From Tubiluchus corallicola (lineage: Eukaryota; Priapulida; Priapulimorpha; Priapulimorphida; Tubiluchidae), in NCBI GenBank assembly GCA_030141605.1, contig JAQGDQ010000042.1, positions 188,001-248,000 of the forward strand: a DNA stretch of 60,000 nucleotides, in the 5' to 3' direction. Below the pieces are notes generated by a model, which had not been told where the DNA came from, did not search any database, and saw only the letters and a list, made by a program, of their open reading frames with translations. Both the position numbers and the translations under genes were made by a program. Positions 22,181 through 33,570 of the stretch are shown here, piece after piece (positions within the stretch are counted from its first letter, which is position 1; the number at the start of each line of letters is the position of its first letter).

Positions 22181-23391
22181 AATTTAATTTTAGCGTATCG
22201 CTTGTCAGAAAGTTACAAAGCTGCTAAATCAACTCTGGCGTGTGAAGAAAGCGTCGGTTCAGGGCTCAATTTTTTCTGACTGAGTTTAAAAGCACAGATT
22301 GTAAGTGAAGTGCTACCTAAAGTTGGTGGTCACAATTTTCAAAACCCACAAAATCCTATATAGACCAAAAAATTGGCTGTCCCTCTCCAACACATGAAAA
22401 GAAGTAGCTCTTACTCTCATGTATGTGGCAAGGCTAACTAAGTGTATGCAGCCTTGCCTGAATTTTGTTTAGTTAAAAATCTTTAAATCTATGAATTACT
22501 GATATTTATTGAAGAGTAAGGTACTAAGTAAAGAGATCGCTTTTCGCAATATATGCTTTATAGGCGATGATGATTTAAGTGAAGAAGTCTGTGTAGTTGT
22601 GCATGCGGGGAAAAAACAGAAGTTCATGTCACTTAGGGTTACTTTGTTAAATCATAAAGCAGCAAATCTGAATACTTCATTTTAAAAAGTAGTCAGTATA
22701 ATTTTTCAATATTTTGTTTCGATGTGTTAAACTGTGTTATTGGAGAAAAGCAGAAATTCACGCAATTTAACGGTAACATTGCTAAATCAGAAAGTAGCTA
22801 ATTTGAATACTTTGTATTAAAAAAAGAGAAAAAGCGAAATATGTCAATAATCTGTAATATACCAAAGAAATTTATGTTGTTACCCTATTGGCAAGAACAT
22901 ATATATATATATATATAAATGAAAAGTCATCCATTTATCCAATTTATATCATGACAATAAAATTATTTACAAAACAACCCTGGAAAAATACAGTAAGCGT
23001 TATTGTATATTGTCATAAATTGTCGTTTAAATTTAGTGAACAGTTTTTAACTGTTATGGCTTCTCAGATTTTGATCTATTATTGTTTACTCCGTGTTCCA
23101 CATGAACAAATACAGAGTATCATGTAACCTATGTTGCATTCTGTATATATTCATGCAATATTTATATTTTTATTATCTGATGATATATACAGAACACACA
23201 CTCACTTATTATATTTCACATCACGATGCGCATCAGCTGTACACGCGCATAATAATTATCATTAAATCAATTACCTACAATCAACTGATATAGTTAGTGA
23301 TATTAATAATATAATCTGCCTGTGGTAAGGGATAGTCATGTAAAGTGTTTTGCTCCATAAAAGCGTTACAGGTGCGTTGTATGCATTAAAT
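22181..23391. other. no gene seen
   Basis: AT-rich with a short (AT)n run at 22899-22917. Forward ORFs at 22888-23293 are AT-rich and unsupported. Confidence 0.5.
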
Positions 23392-23417
23392 GTCTGACTG
23401 GCTGACTGACTGACTGA

Positions 23418-23454
<37 letters not shown>

Positions 23455-23665
23455 TGACTGACTGGCAGGCTGATGGACTGATTGTTTGTTGACTGACCGA
23501 CTAACTACTGACTGGTTCACTGATTGAATAACTGACTGACTTACCGACTGACTGGCTGGCTAACTGATTGACTGACTGACTGATTGAGAGTTGACTGCCC
23601 GCCTAGCTACTGACTCATTGACCGACCGACTGACTGGCTGGGTGGCTGGTTGGTTGGCTGACTGT
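23392..23665. repeat. CTGA/CTGG tetranucleotide array
   Basis: (CTGA)n, (CTGG)n and (CTGA)n in turn, purest at 23395-23465 and degenerate to 23665. Confidence 0.95.
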
Positions 23666-23699
23666 TTGACAATTACTAAAAATTCTAAAATAATATGGA

Positions 23700-24246
23700 T
23701 GTTAGTTTAACTCAAATGTAGGTAAAAATGGCACAGGAATAAATGACACTGTAAAAATAGCACAGAAAAAAATGGCACAGGAAAAAATGGCACGATAAAA
23801 ATTGCACAGGAAAAATGGCATAAAGAGAAAAGTAGCTAAAATATACAAGTAAAATGGCACAGGAAAAATGGCACAAATGGAAAAGTAGGTAAAATGGCAC
23901 CGGAAAAATGGCCCAGGAAAAAATGCCGCGTATGGAAAAGTCGGTAAAAATGGCACACTTAGTAAAATATGAGTTAGGGTTAGGATTACCGTGGGGCGTA
24001 ATTTTTTACCTACTTATTTTGCGGAATCTTTTTGTCGGTTCTTTTCGAACTTCATCGAACACTACGTACAAAAAAACACTTCATGGAAGTTTCAAAGAAA
24101 TGTTTAGGACTCTCTCCACCTGGACAAGCAACGTACTACGAGTTAGTTCCAGTTCCATTTGGAGAGATTCTGGCTCGTGTAAAGCTGTCTATAACCTTGG
24201 CGTATTAATGTGTATAGTCTTATAAGGTTACTTGCTATGTAAATAC

Positions 24247-24284
<38 letters not shown>

Positions 24285-24745
24285 CCATCGACAAAATTAA
24301 TGATTAAAAAGGGTGAATAAACACTACGTGGAACATTCGTGCATCATTGATTATAAATCTATTTAATGAATAAATATAGACTTTTGCTAGTCTATATAAT
24401 ACCAATACGGCCATAACTTTATATATTTGCTTCTTTGTGTTAATTTTTTTTAATCAAAAGAATCAGACAAATAAGTTTAGGATTGTTTGGCTTTGGCAGA
24501 GATCTACTTCGTACTGAGCGCATTCTAGTTTTATTATAGAAATCAATTGCATCAATACAACATCTTTGCCATTTTTTCTACTTTTTTATTTGTGCCATTT
24601 TTTCCTGTTCCATTTTTACCTATTTTCCCAATTGTGCCATTTCTCCAGTGCCATTTTTGCCTGTGCCGTTTTTTCCTGTGCAATTTTTACTGTGCCATTT
24701 TGCCGTGCCATTTTTTCTGTGTCATTTTTACCGCACTGAACTCAT
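23700..24745. mobile_element. foldback-like element with arms made of AAAATGGCACAGG repeats
   Basis: The left arm (about 23707-23960) is some 16 degenerate copies of AAAATGGCACAGG with occasional GGAAAAGTAGGT spacers; the right arm (about 24563-24735) is the same repeat in reverse complement. Outer ends match as GGTAAAAATGGCAC and its reverse complement near GTCATTTTTACC. The loop of about 600 bp has a TTAGGG-like scrap (23963-23983), a (TA)n run (24248-24283) and an open frame at 24002-24208 containing LSPPGQATYYELVPVPFGEI, which could be captured coding sequence. No transposase seen. Confidence 0.7.
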
Positions 24746-25951
24746 CTGAAACTCATTAATCTGCTGTTTTGTTTGAAAAAGGTTGAGTATTTAATGATTT
24801 AGTAAATGATATTTCTATACGCAGTAAACAGTATGGAAAATGCTGTTGCAAATGTAAATCAAATTATGACTGAACTTTGATTGCGTCAGTATAACTTCCA
24901 AATCTTATTTTAATGTGTTAAACCTTTTGTGCTGCTTCCTTTTCTTATTTTTCTGCAATACATGCTTAGAAGATGTCCGGAGGCTCAGAAGAGTCATGGC
25001 TAAATGAGGATGCCAATATCTACAATTCGAAAAAAATTCATAAATCAAAATATTTAAAAAAACGATATGTTTTTATTACTTTAAATCTTTGAATGTTGAC
25101 AGTATTTACGAGCTTTTCTAAATTCTATGCATCATTTCTACTCAACAATGTTAGAAATTGTCCTCAGTACGCGTAATTTTAAATAGCTATTCCTTTTTGA
25201 AGTCAAAAACACATGTAATTCTACCGCTAAAAGCCATTGACATTTCAAAACAATTATAATGTGCATACGTAACTTTGGGTCATTTTTACAATAGAACCAT
25301 TAAATGTGCATTGCAATGTTATAATTGTGGCTCTGCATTGCCTTTACATTAGTTTTCACGAGTACGTAGCACTATGTTTATGATGAAAGACTTCGCATTT
25401 TAATCTGTTAAGAAAAAATTACCTTAGTTTTAAGTAAATAATTATGCGTTATATGATTCCTATCTAAAATAATTCAACGTGGAATCACATAGACAGGCAA
25501 ATAAAATAGTTGCCTGTCCACCACAGAGACACTAGACTTGAGTAAAGGATGTTTCAAATATTGACCGTTGACCTCACACCTATTACTCAAGGTCATTGAT
25601 TACTCAATCCTCTGACAATATAAGTTACACAATTTCCCTAAGTAGCCTAAGTTTTGTTACTCAGTTCTTGGTATTCTTTAGTTATAATCTTCTTAAATTT
25701 TGTGCTAACTAATTCATTTACTAACTATTGAAGAACTTTTAACCCAGCACAGTTGTTGAAACAAACAAAATTATTGTAGTTTTTGCTGGATCCCCGACAT
25801 CATCTGATAAAAATGCACATCGAAACAATTTGTATATGTATGTACTGTTTGTATACGCATTTCTGTATTCAGAAAAATGCAGGATTTTACAGAAGAACAA
25901 CTTCTCCCAAATCAACTTGTTATTCTAGTAGAGACATTACAAGTTGATTTC
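24746..25951. other. no gene seen
   Basis: AT-rich, no supported ORF, RNA or repeat. Confidence 0.5.
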
Positions 25952-26067
<116 letters not shown>

Positions 26068-26154
26068 ACCCACGGTTTCCAGTTTCTTTCGGCTACAAAT
26101 CACCCCACACAAGATTCCAACGAGGATGTATTTTTTTACATGGTGTTCAATTAG

Positions 26155-26337
26155 GAACCAAAAATGGGGCAATTTTTTACTCATTGGTGGAAGACCATGT
26201 ACGAAAACGTCCCAGTAGCGCTTGGCGGTGAGGAATGGGGTCTTGGAGGGAAATTTATAGCTAATTGGAAAGATGAGAAACCGCGCTACACGATGGCGTG
26301 GCTCTCTTTTACCACATCGACGACTGTACCAGGATAA
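26155..26337 (+). CDS. candidate terminal exon, Trp-rich, unrecognised
   Basis: A 60-codon phase 0 frame starts after an acceptor-like TTTTTTTACATGG...CAATTAG and ends at TAA. It contains THWWKTMYENVPVALG, EEWGLGGKFIANW and YTMAWLSF, composition unlike random AT-rich DNA. The frame's internal ATG is too late to make it a stand-alone gene, so an exon or a relic of one fits better. No family recognised. Confidence 0.35.
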   Translation, partial: EPKMGQFFTHWWKTMYENVPVALGGEEWGLGGKFIANWKDEKPRYTMAWLSFTTSTTVPG

Positions 26338-28517
26338 AGGGCTACTAGTTAGTTTGGAAGTACATTATTTCCCAGGCGACCTTTGCAGCTACAAGCTATA
26401 TATTAAATTACCAACTCGTATCTTCAAATTTATGTAGTTTGTATATCAAGATTTGGGCTTGACCAAATGTGACTCCTAATCCTTGGTTGAATGTTATCAC
26501 TCGAAGACATTTAATATTCTTGCAGCTCGGCTTAGCAGATGTGCGCCATAACTATTGCCTCAGAATTGGATATTTGATTCGGTAAATGTATTGATTCATT
26601 CACCAAAGCCACACAAGCCACAGAAGTGACGTGCTGAATGCGATATGCAGATAATGAAAACAACTTCAAATGATATTGCTGCTAATCTTGCTTCGTCTTT
26701 GTAACCACTAGTGTAATGTATGGTAATTAAGGCCGGTTTATCTGAAGCTCTCCCATTCAGACAAACTGGTTCTCTAATCGTTGACAGCAGAAGATATAGT
26801 TGGCGTTCGGCTGCCTTCTCGGTAACAATTTTTCTTTAGATGGCTTTGTCGTCATCGTTCGACTGCATCGTGACTCAATGTGGTTAGTTGCCCCAATGTT
26901 GCATGTAGCACTACTGAAGAGTTGCTTCACCAAGATGTTCACCAACATTGTTGAATTAAGCTACTGAAAAAGTGTGATGTTATGACAAAACTTAGATTTA
27001 TGCAACACTGTGTGGAAAAGTGGGAACAGGCAACAAATTACGTGATGGGGTGTGATGAGAAAACAGTATATAAAATTACTGAATGGAAATTAAATATGTT
27101 CAAATTAAAATGTAATTATAAAAATAAGTGTACGAATACCAAACATTGCCATTTTCAACAGCAGACTAACAAACTGCAATATTTAAGTTACTGCCATTTT
27201 AATCGTTTTATGTAAGCTATTTTTTCTTTACAGTGTGTACTGTCTCTTCGTTTTAAGGTTCTTTTAATGTTTTTTAAGTTTTTAAGTTTATTCTCGTTTA
27301 ATGTTAAAATTTTTACTGCCCACGAATTTGTTTTGTAACTATGATTGTAAATATGTTGCAAATTACTTTATATTGTATTATATGGCCAGCATAAGTGCTA
27401 TGTGCCTGCTGCCATTTTCTTTTATAAAAATGTATTTTATAAATGTTCTTAAATAAAAAATCAAACAAAATAAATACTTGATGTGTCACTGCATGTGAAG
27501 GAGAGTGGTACACTACGTAGAAGAACTATGGAACATCTGTGGAAATGTGAGGTGTTTGAAAAAAACTAAAACTAAAAATGTTTGAAAATCATATAGCGAA
27601 CGAAGAAGAACTATGTTCAGTGAACACGAGCACATTAGTAAGCGTCAATGCTTGGATTAGACGAGTGATAAAAATAAACAGACATTATAGGGGAAAATGT
27701 ACAAGTGTAAAAATAGCAGCGTGACAGGGTACAGTTTTCTTTTTGGCTTGTTCCTTTATGATGTGAATATACAGGAGCCTGTTAGAAATATTAGTGTAGC
27801 CACTGTGAATCGCTTGAATCAGTCGTCAACATAAATTCACAGCCACTACTCTGCTTTTCGCCATCTTTACGATTTTATTTGCAATTACACAACAAAGGTA
27901 GGCTGACTGCTTTCTCAGTTTGTCGGTTCGTATGGATGTTAGAGTCAGCCCAATTTAAAGTTTCGAGTTAGAGACTTACCAAATCCATCATCAAACATGT
28001 AAAATAGTCGACGATTTCTTATACGATATTGGCGTATAGGTCCACATATCCGTCATTTATGCGTATATTGCCTTATTTGATTTGTTTTCTGACACAAAGA
28101 AACTGTGTGGAAAGTGCACGCATTATTGATTAACAGTGGTTGGGTAGTGTCAGACAGTAGTAGTCAGCCTAGTGATTAGGTTGCATAATGACAAATAATA
28201 CCAGGATTGATGAATGAGTGTTGATAATTATGAGATAGTATGACATCCGAGATTAACCTTTTCTCTTTGACGTTTTCAAAAAATGACGAACAGTCTCTGC
28301 CAAGAATGAACGTCGTCCGTATTCATAGAAAGATCGAGTTTGTTGGAAAAAATAAATGAAACATCACCAGTACGTATATTATTATAAACTTGTTTATTAT
28401 TTAGAGGAAACATTGAATGAAAAAGCCTAAAGTTGGATTAATAAAACTAAAAAACTGCTAAAACGTGTTTTTACTATGGTGTTCACTATAATATAGTTTT
28501 TACAATGGTGTTCATTA
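26338..28517. other. no gene seen
   Basis: AT-rich. The part at 27215-27480 (very T-rich, ending AAATAAAAAATC..AAATAAA) resembles a retroelement 3' end but has no diagnostic motif. Short ORFs at 26757-26948, 26982-27215 and 27313-27513 are unsupported. Confidence 0.45.
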
Positions 28518-28790
28518 TAATAATAATAATGATCTTTATTTAAAGTCGAGTGTAGATTGACGCAAGCTCAGAGCGTTTGGCCCTCTGTACATAACAATTC
28601 TACAACTACGTAATAGAGACCGTTATTGCCCCACTTCCACCTAAGTACCACGCGCCAAGCAGGGCAACAGCAGGTACCATTCTTAGAGTCTTTGATATTA
28701 GTATCGAACTCACGATCTCCCACTCCGAATGCGGACACGTTATCACTAGAGTGTACACTTTATTGTCGACTCTACGGCGCCGACTTATAC
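28518..28790 (-). mobile_element. tRNA-derived SINE with ATT tail
   Basis: On the minus strand: a tRNA-like head with A-box-like CTAGTGATAACG and B-box-like GAGTTCGATAC, a body starting CAAAGACTCTAAGAATGGTAC followed by CTGCTGTTGCC, a LINE-like end and an AATAAAGATCATTATTATT tail. The head-body-tail order and the AAAGAC..AATGGTAC core are those of widespread invertebrate SINEs. Another copy of the body is at 48655. Confidence 0.8.
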
Positions 28791-31700
28791 AAAGACACTG
28801 AAAGAACGTTAATCTACGGCTACGCACATTAACTCAATCTTTTATTCGTCATCACAAAATAAAATAAGTGTGATACAACAGTAACCAACAAAAAATGAAA
28901 ATGTAAATTAACAATACGAAATAACGACCACAAAAGCAATAATCTTTTGTTACTCTCAAACTATCAATAATGTGACATAACAAATTCTATCTCAACAAGT
29001 CCATTGATAAACTAATCACATTTAATAAAGAAAGCGTTGCGCATACATCACTTCAAAACCGACTTTGCAATAGGGTAATTAACCGATTTCGTTAACCAAA
29101 CATAGTCCGTGTACGTTATAACGACTGGGTAATTACAGAATTTTTTTAGAAAACCTTCTTCCACAAATTGACTTGCACTCTTGTTATAGCATGCATGATA
29201 CCAAATTAATAGAAATGGCAACCAATGGGTTTTCTCACTTTCCTGTTTAGCTCAGCACAGAAGGTTCTAGAATCATGCAATAACGATCAACAATAACGCA
29301 AGGAGATTTCTGGAAGGAAGGAAAAAGAATGACATAAAAGTGTTCTAAAATTTTGGTGCTTTGAATAACAATTTTCGAAGCAGATGTAATGCTTTCCTTT
29401 GCAATCGTTTCATTCTTTTTTCTTGTTTTATCTCCAAACGTTTTTTATCTCTATTTTTCGTTTTTAAGGCTAAAGAACAGGCACACTTCGTGAGACTTCT
29501 ATATCAATATTAGCCATGTTTCTTAAGATATAAGACATTTGCTTGATCGTAACGTAGAAACTCTATTCGTGATAAAAGAAACATCTCCTTTTACATCGTA
29601 AGAGAGATTTAGCATTGTTTTTGTCTTAAAGTTTAATAATGTAAACAATTTGAACTACCACTATAGCTGCCAATGAATGCCTCAACACATGCGCGATTTT
29701 TTTAGGCCAAAATATTTGTGTTTCGTTTCAAAATTATTTGTCTACCTTTATTGCTTTGCCTATTTGTTTTCGTTATTCGTATCACCATTAAATTGTCCGT
29801 TCTGTGAAATTGTAACCAGCTAAACAAACGTTAATTCTTCATTGTGTAGAACTGAAGAAGCATAAATTACGTTATTATTTGGCTCGTCAAACTACTTTTA
29901 AACTTTTTACGTGATTACTCGTTGTTTTTGCATTATTTTTCACGTTGCATAACATTTAAATGTCGTCAAAGAGAACTCTCTTGTAATGTTACGTAAAAAT
30001 AAATATTTAAAGTCATCATCATCATCATCGTCGTCGTCGTTGTCATCGCCATCATTATCATTGATGTATTTGGGTTTTTTCACTTCTCGTTCTATATTTC
30101 TTGTTTCACAACCGTTTGTTTCTACTTCATTCATCTTCTCTGTCATAATTAACACTATGATTGTCACTCTCTCCACCAACCCTATCGCCGTCACTTTTGT
30201 TTTGGTTACCAACATGTACAATGGCAGCATTAAAGGAATGAAATGGAAGGCTTTTAGCTTTTTCCCTTTTTTTTCGCTTGCGCGAATTATTTCACAGAGC
30301 TTATGAAACTTTTATGACACGAGTATAATTTAGCTAGAAATTGCACGCGGCTATACATTTGCAAAACGTGCCGAATTTTCAAGCTTTAATGCAATAGCAG
30401 CAAACGAAAACAAAAGGAAGCGCTTTTTACGACCCTGCGTTCCATTCCCTGTATCTCGGACACGGTGGTATGTCAGCAAATAGTTCAATTCGTCTTAAAC
30501 GCTAACCGTTTTATCCGATTGCTTAACGGCCATTATCGGCAGACGAATTTAGAAGAGCAGACGTTGAGCGGCGCCACCATCGAATACATTACCGAAAATA
30601 TGTACGGGCGAGTGTTTTCAATAGAATTTATTCTGAGTATTATTGTTTTAGCAAACTTACTAGTGGGTGTTGAAATAATTGCTTCGTTTCTTCGCGGACA
30701 CGCCCTGCTGAAGTTAGAGAGAAGCCAGTTCGGATGTTCTCGAACGATCGATGGTTAGTTTAGTGTTGAGCGCCTCTGCATTTAGTTTAAACTCGGCTGC
30801 TGTACTTTTCACACTTCACAGTTCTATATACTGCATGTGCAAGCAGCGCCGCCGTAATTTACAGTCATTAAAATCTCGGAATAGTGATTAGGGCTAAAGA
30901 AGTAATTAAGGAATTCGATCTATGATTGATGATGATTGCAATGTATGTTGGCAAATACGTCGCCTCGTTAATTCTGTAATTCTAAGAAAGATGATCAACA
31001 TTAACCATAATAAGTTAAAAACTGTTTCATCAGTGAATTCATTATTATTAAAGTATAGCCCTTCCTGAAATGTTTTCCTGTTCTCTACACATATTGTATC
31101 ATCAGTCTTTGAGATGAAAATGGGAATTTGAATAAAGCAAGCATTGAAAAAAGAATAGTTTTTAACAATTTAAATGAGTAACGGTTACTGATAGTTGGCT
31201 ATTGAGATTCTGTTTTTCTTTATACGATATAAATATGACGGCATGACTGTCCATTTTACTTACCAATGACCGATGTCCAATCTATGCATGTCACATCGCG
31301 ACATGTGTACGAAGACAACTGCTTGCGGGAAAGAAAAATAAGTAAATAAGGACGAAAAAGCAGAAAAAACAAGTAGACATCTTTTCTGCTCTTTTTTTTC
31401 CTGCCTGCTTAGCTGATTCTTTTTTCTTTCTTCCCTTTCTTTTTCTTTTCTTCTTTGTCCTTCTTCTTCCCATTCTTTACTTTTTACTTATTCTTTGTGG
31501 TTTGTTTTCTGCTCTTTTCTCCTTCCTGTTCTTCGATTCTTTCCTTATTTCCTCTTTCATTTCTTTCTTTTATTCCTTTCATCCTTGTTTTTTATTTTTT
31601 ATTTTTTTCGTTTTTCTCCTCCTCCTTTGCATTTATTGAAGCTCTTTTTTCCATTTCATTTTTGAAGATTGCTACGATTTCTAGATAAACCAGATTTGAA

Positions 31701-32862
31701 AAATGCAAAATCTGACTAATTAAATAACGAAAACAATTGATTCACAAGGATCATTGGTGATTTCAAACATTTTTATTGCAGTAACATGAATACTGATATT
31801 GACAAAAGCTCACCAGAGAGAAGTCTACTTATTGTCTTTTTTCAACTTTTATGGTGTGCTTTTATCTGGTGGGCTTTTGTCTAGTGTGTTTTTATCCGTG
31901 AGCTTTTATCGTATGACTTGAACACCCATCTAGTTCATGTGTACCGATAGCTGGCGTCAGAAATCAGCATAATGATTTTTTGGAAAAAAGAACCCACTCA
32001 TGTAAACACTTGCTACTTAATTCGCAAGGTAATGTGTTCTACATCTAGGTTGCAGGTGCCATTTAACACACTCATAAAGAAATTACTTCCATCGTGATAA
32101 TAGTAATCAGTTGCACTGGGGAGTGAGACTAGCAATTTGCTTCCAATCACTCTCTCAACAATAGGGGCGTAACGAGTTTCATTTGACTGATAGGGTTTGT
32201 TCGCCGGCCATATGCAAATAAATGATTAACAAGAAGCGTCCTTGCTGGCTGCATCCGTAAGTAGATACATTTCACATCGATTCGTCTTAGCATATTAATG
32301 GATCGTATAATAAGACTCCATCTTGGAAATGAAAGCGAACCAATCGTATCCACATACCAAGAGCAATAATGATCGAAGACGATTACACTCCTGGTAACCG
32401 CTAATGTGAGACTGGCCGCCTTTTAGTACGAAGAAATAATGGAGGTTTGTTATTATCACAAATAAAGCAAGTAAAATATTTTTGTATAAGAATTCGTTGA
32501 GCTTGAGAAGCCTATCGGTACATTTAGAGCCGGTCGCTTTGAAATAAAGACGCTTTGGGTCGAACAAGATAAAGAAACGTTGGCCGAGAAAGAGGGCGTA
32601 TTTTGAGTGAAATTTATCGAGCGATTTCTAAAAACTTTCTTTTTTCCCGTGTCACTCGGTTTACACCTAACTGCAAGACAGATATGTTCATTCAGTAAAA
32701 ATGAATACCAGAATATCCTCAAAGCTATGTAAATCCAGGTTCAGCGTATCTGGTAAAATGGATATTGTACGGGCGACTATCATGACGTCACATGTAGCAT
32801 TGGGGAAAATTGGTTTGCTTACAAGTTCTTCTATATTTTCTCAGATCATAGATTGAAACAGG
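28791..32862. other. no gene recognised; triplet repeat and one weak ORF
   Basis: (ATC)n/(GTC)n at 30013-30060 gives spurious Ser and Asp ORFs. A 97-codon forward ORF from 30465 lies in a CpG-richer patch (30420-30860) and has a hydrophobic segment FILSIIVLANLLVGVEII, but no splice or family support. 31290-31690 is pyrimidine-rich low complexity. Nothing else seen. Confidence 0.4.
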
Positions 32863-33129
32863 ATGATGTATACCAAAATTTTTGCCAAGAGTTTTGCATT
32901 TTTTTCCGTAATCCTTTTTACTGTGGTAAAAGGAGCGTTATATCAAATGGCGCAAAAGGTTTTGGTCACGATATTCAAAGAAGAAATCAATGGAATCACA
33001 CTAATGTTACAGACGCCTATCTATAAACGTCAGAAAATTAGGCCATTCCTTCAGATCCAAAAATACAAAAATTTGAAAATAAACGAATGCTTTTCTTCCA
33101 GTACTCGATACAGTTGCTCACTTCTTTAA
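32863..33129 (+). CDS. 88-codon ORF with signal-peptide-like start, unrecognised
   Basis: Starts MMYTKIFAKSF followed by a hydrophobic core FFSVILFTVVKGA that looks like a cleavable signal. A good acceptor (TATATTTTCTCAG) ends at 32845, 17 bp before the ATG, so this could be the first coding exon of a secreted protein. The rest is basic and featureless, and its 3' part is close to the dispersed repeat at 33165. Confidence 0.3.
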   Translation: MMYTKIFAKSFAFFSVILFTVVKGALYQMAQKVLVTIFKEEINGITLMLQTPIYKRQKIRPFLQIQKYKNLKINECFSSSTRYSCSLL

Positions 33130-33164
33130 AGCTAGTTTGTCTACACTCAGCAACTCTTGCCTCT

Positions 33165-33570
33165 AGTTTCTCTGTATCAAACAGCGCTGTGCGGCCGTCA
33201 TACACTTTCTCTTCAAACAAATTTCAAACACCACTATCCAGAACAAATCTTAATCAGTGCTTTATTTTCTGTGGTGAAGGCCATGATATAAACTGGTTGA
33301 TTTCTTAATTGTTCTGCTGCCACGTATTGAGCGTTTTATACGTCACCGAGCGTGGCTGTTTTTCAGTGATGATTAGCTGACATTGTTCTTGCATTTAAGT
33401 TTTTACTTTTTAACATGCAAACTTTCGGCCGTAACTTGTAAGCTTCACAGCAAAAAACTAAGAATTACAAACTGCAAAAAATCAACTTTGTAGAGCACTT
33501 GCTTTTCATATCGTTGTAGACTAAATTTCGGGATATTTTTTGCATCACTCGGTATAATCTGTGATATAAT
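33165..33570 (+). repeat. dispersed repeat, copy 2
   Basis: Aligns in ordered blocks with 6300-6670: the CTGTGCGGCC block near 33184, ATCAGTGCTTTATTTTC near 33254, CGGCCGTAACTT near 33427 and CAACTTTGTAGAG near 33484. Same orientation, moderately diverged, so an old family. Confidence 0.7.

Noticed and set aside
23702-24225. Forward and minus ORFs across the foldback left arm
   Set aside because: Mostly translation of the AAAATGGCACAGG repeat; only the loop frame at 24002-24208 is worth keeping as a note.
29940-30306. Overlapping plus and minus ORFs with Ser and Asp runs
   Set aside because: Driven by the ATC/GTC triplet repeat at 30013-30060.
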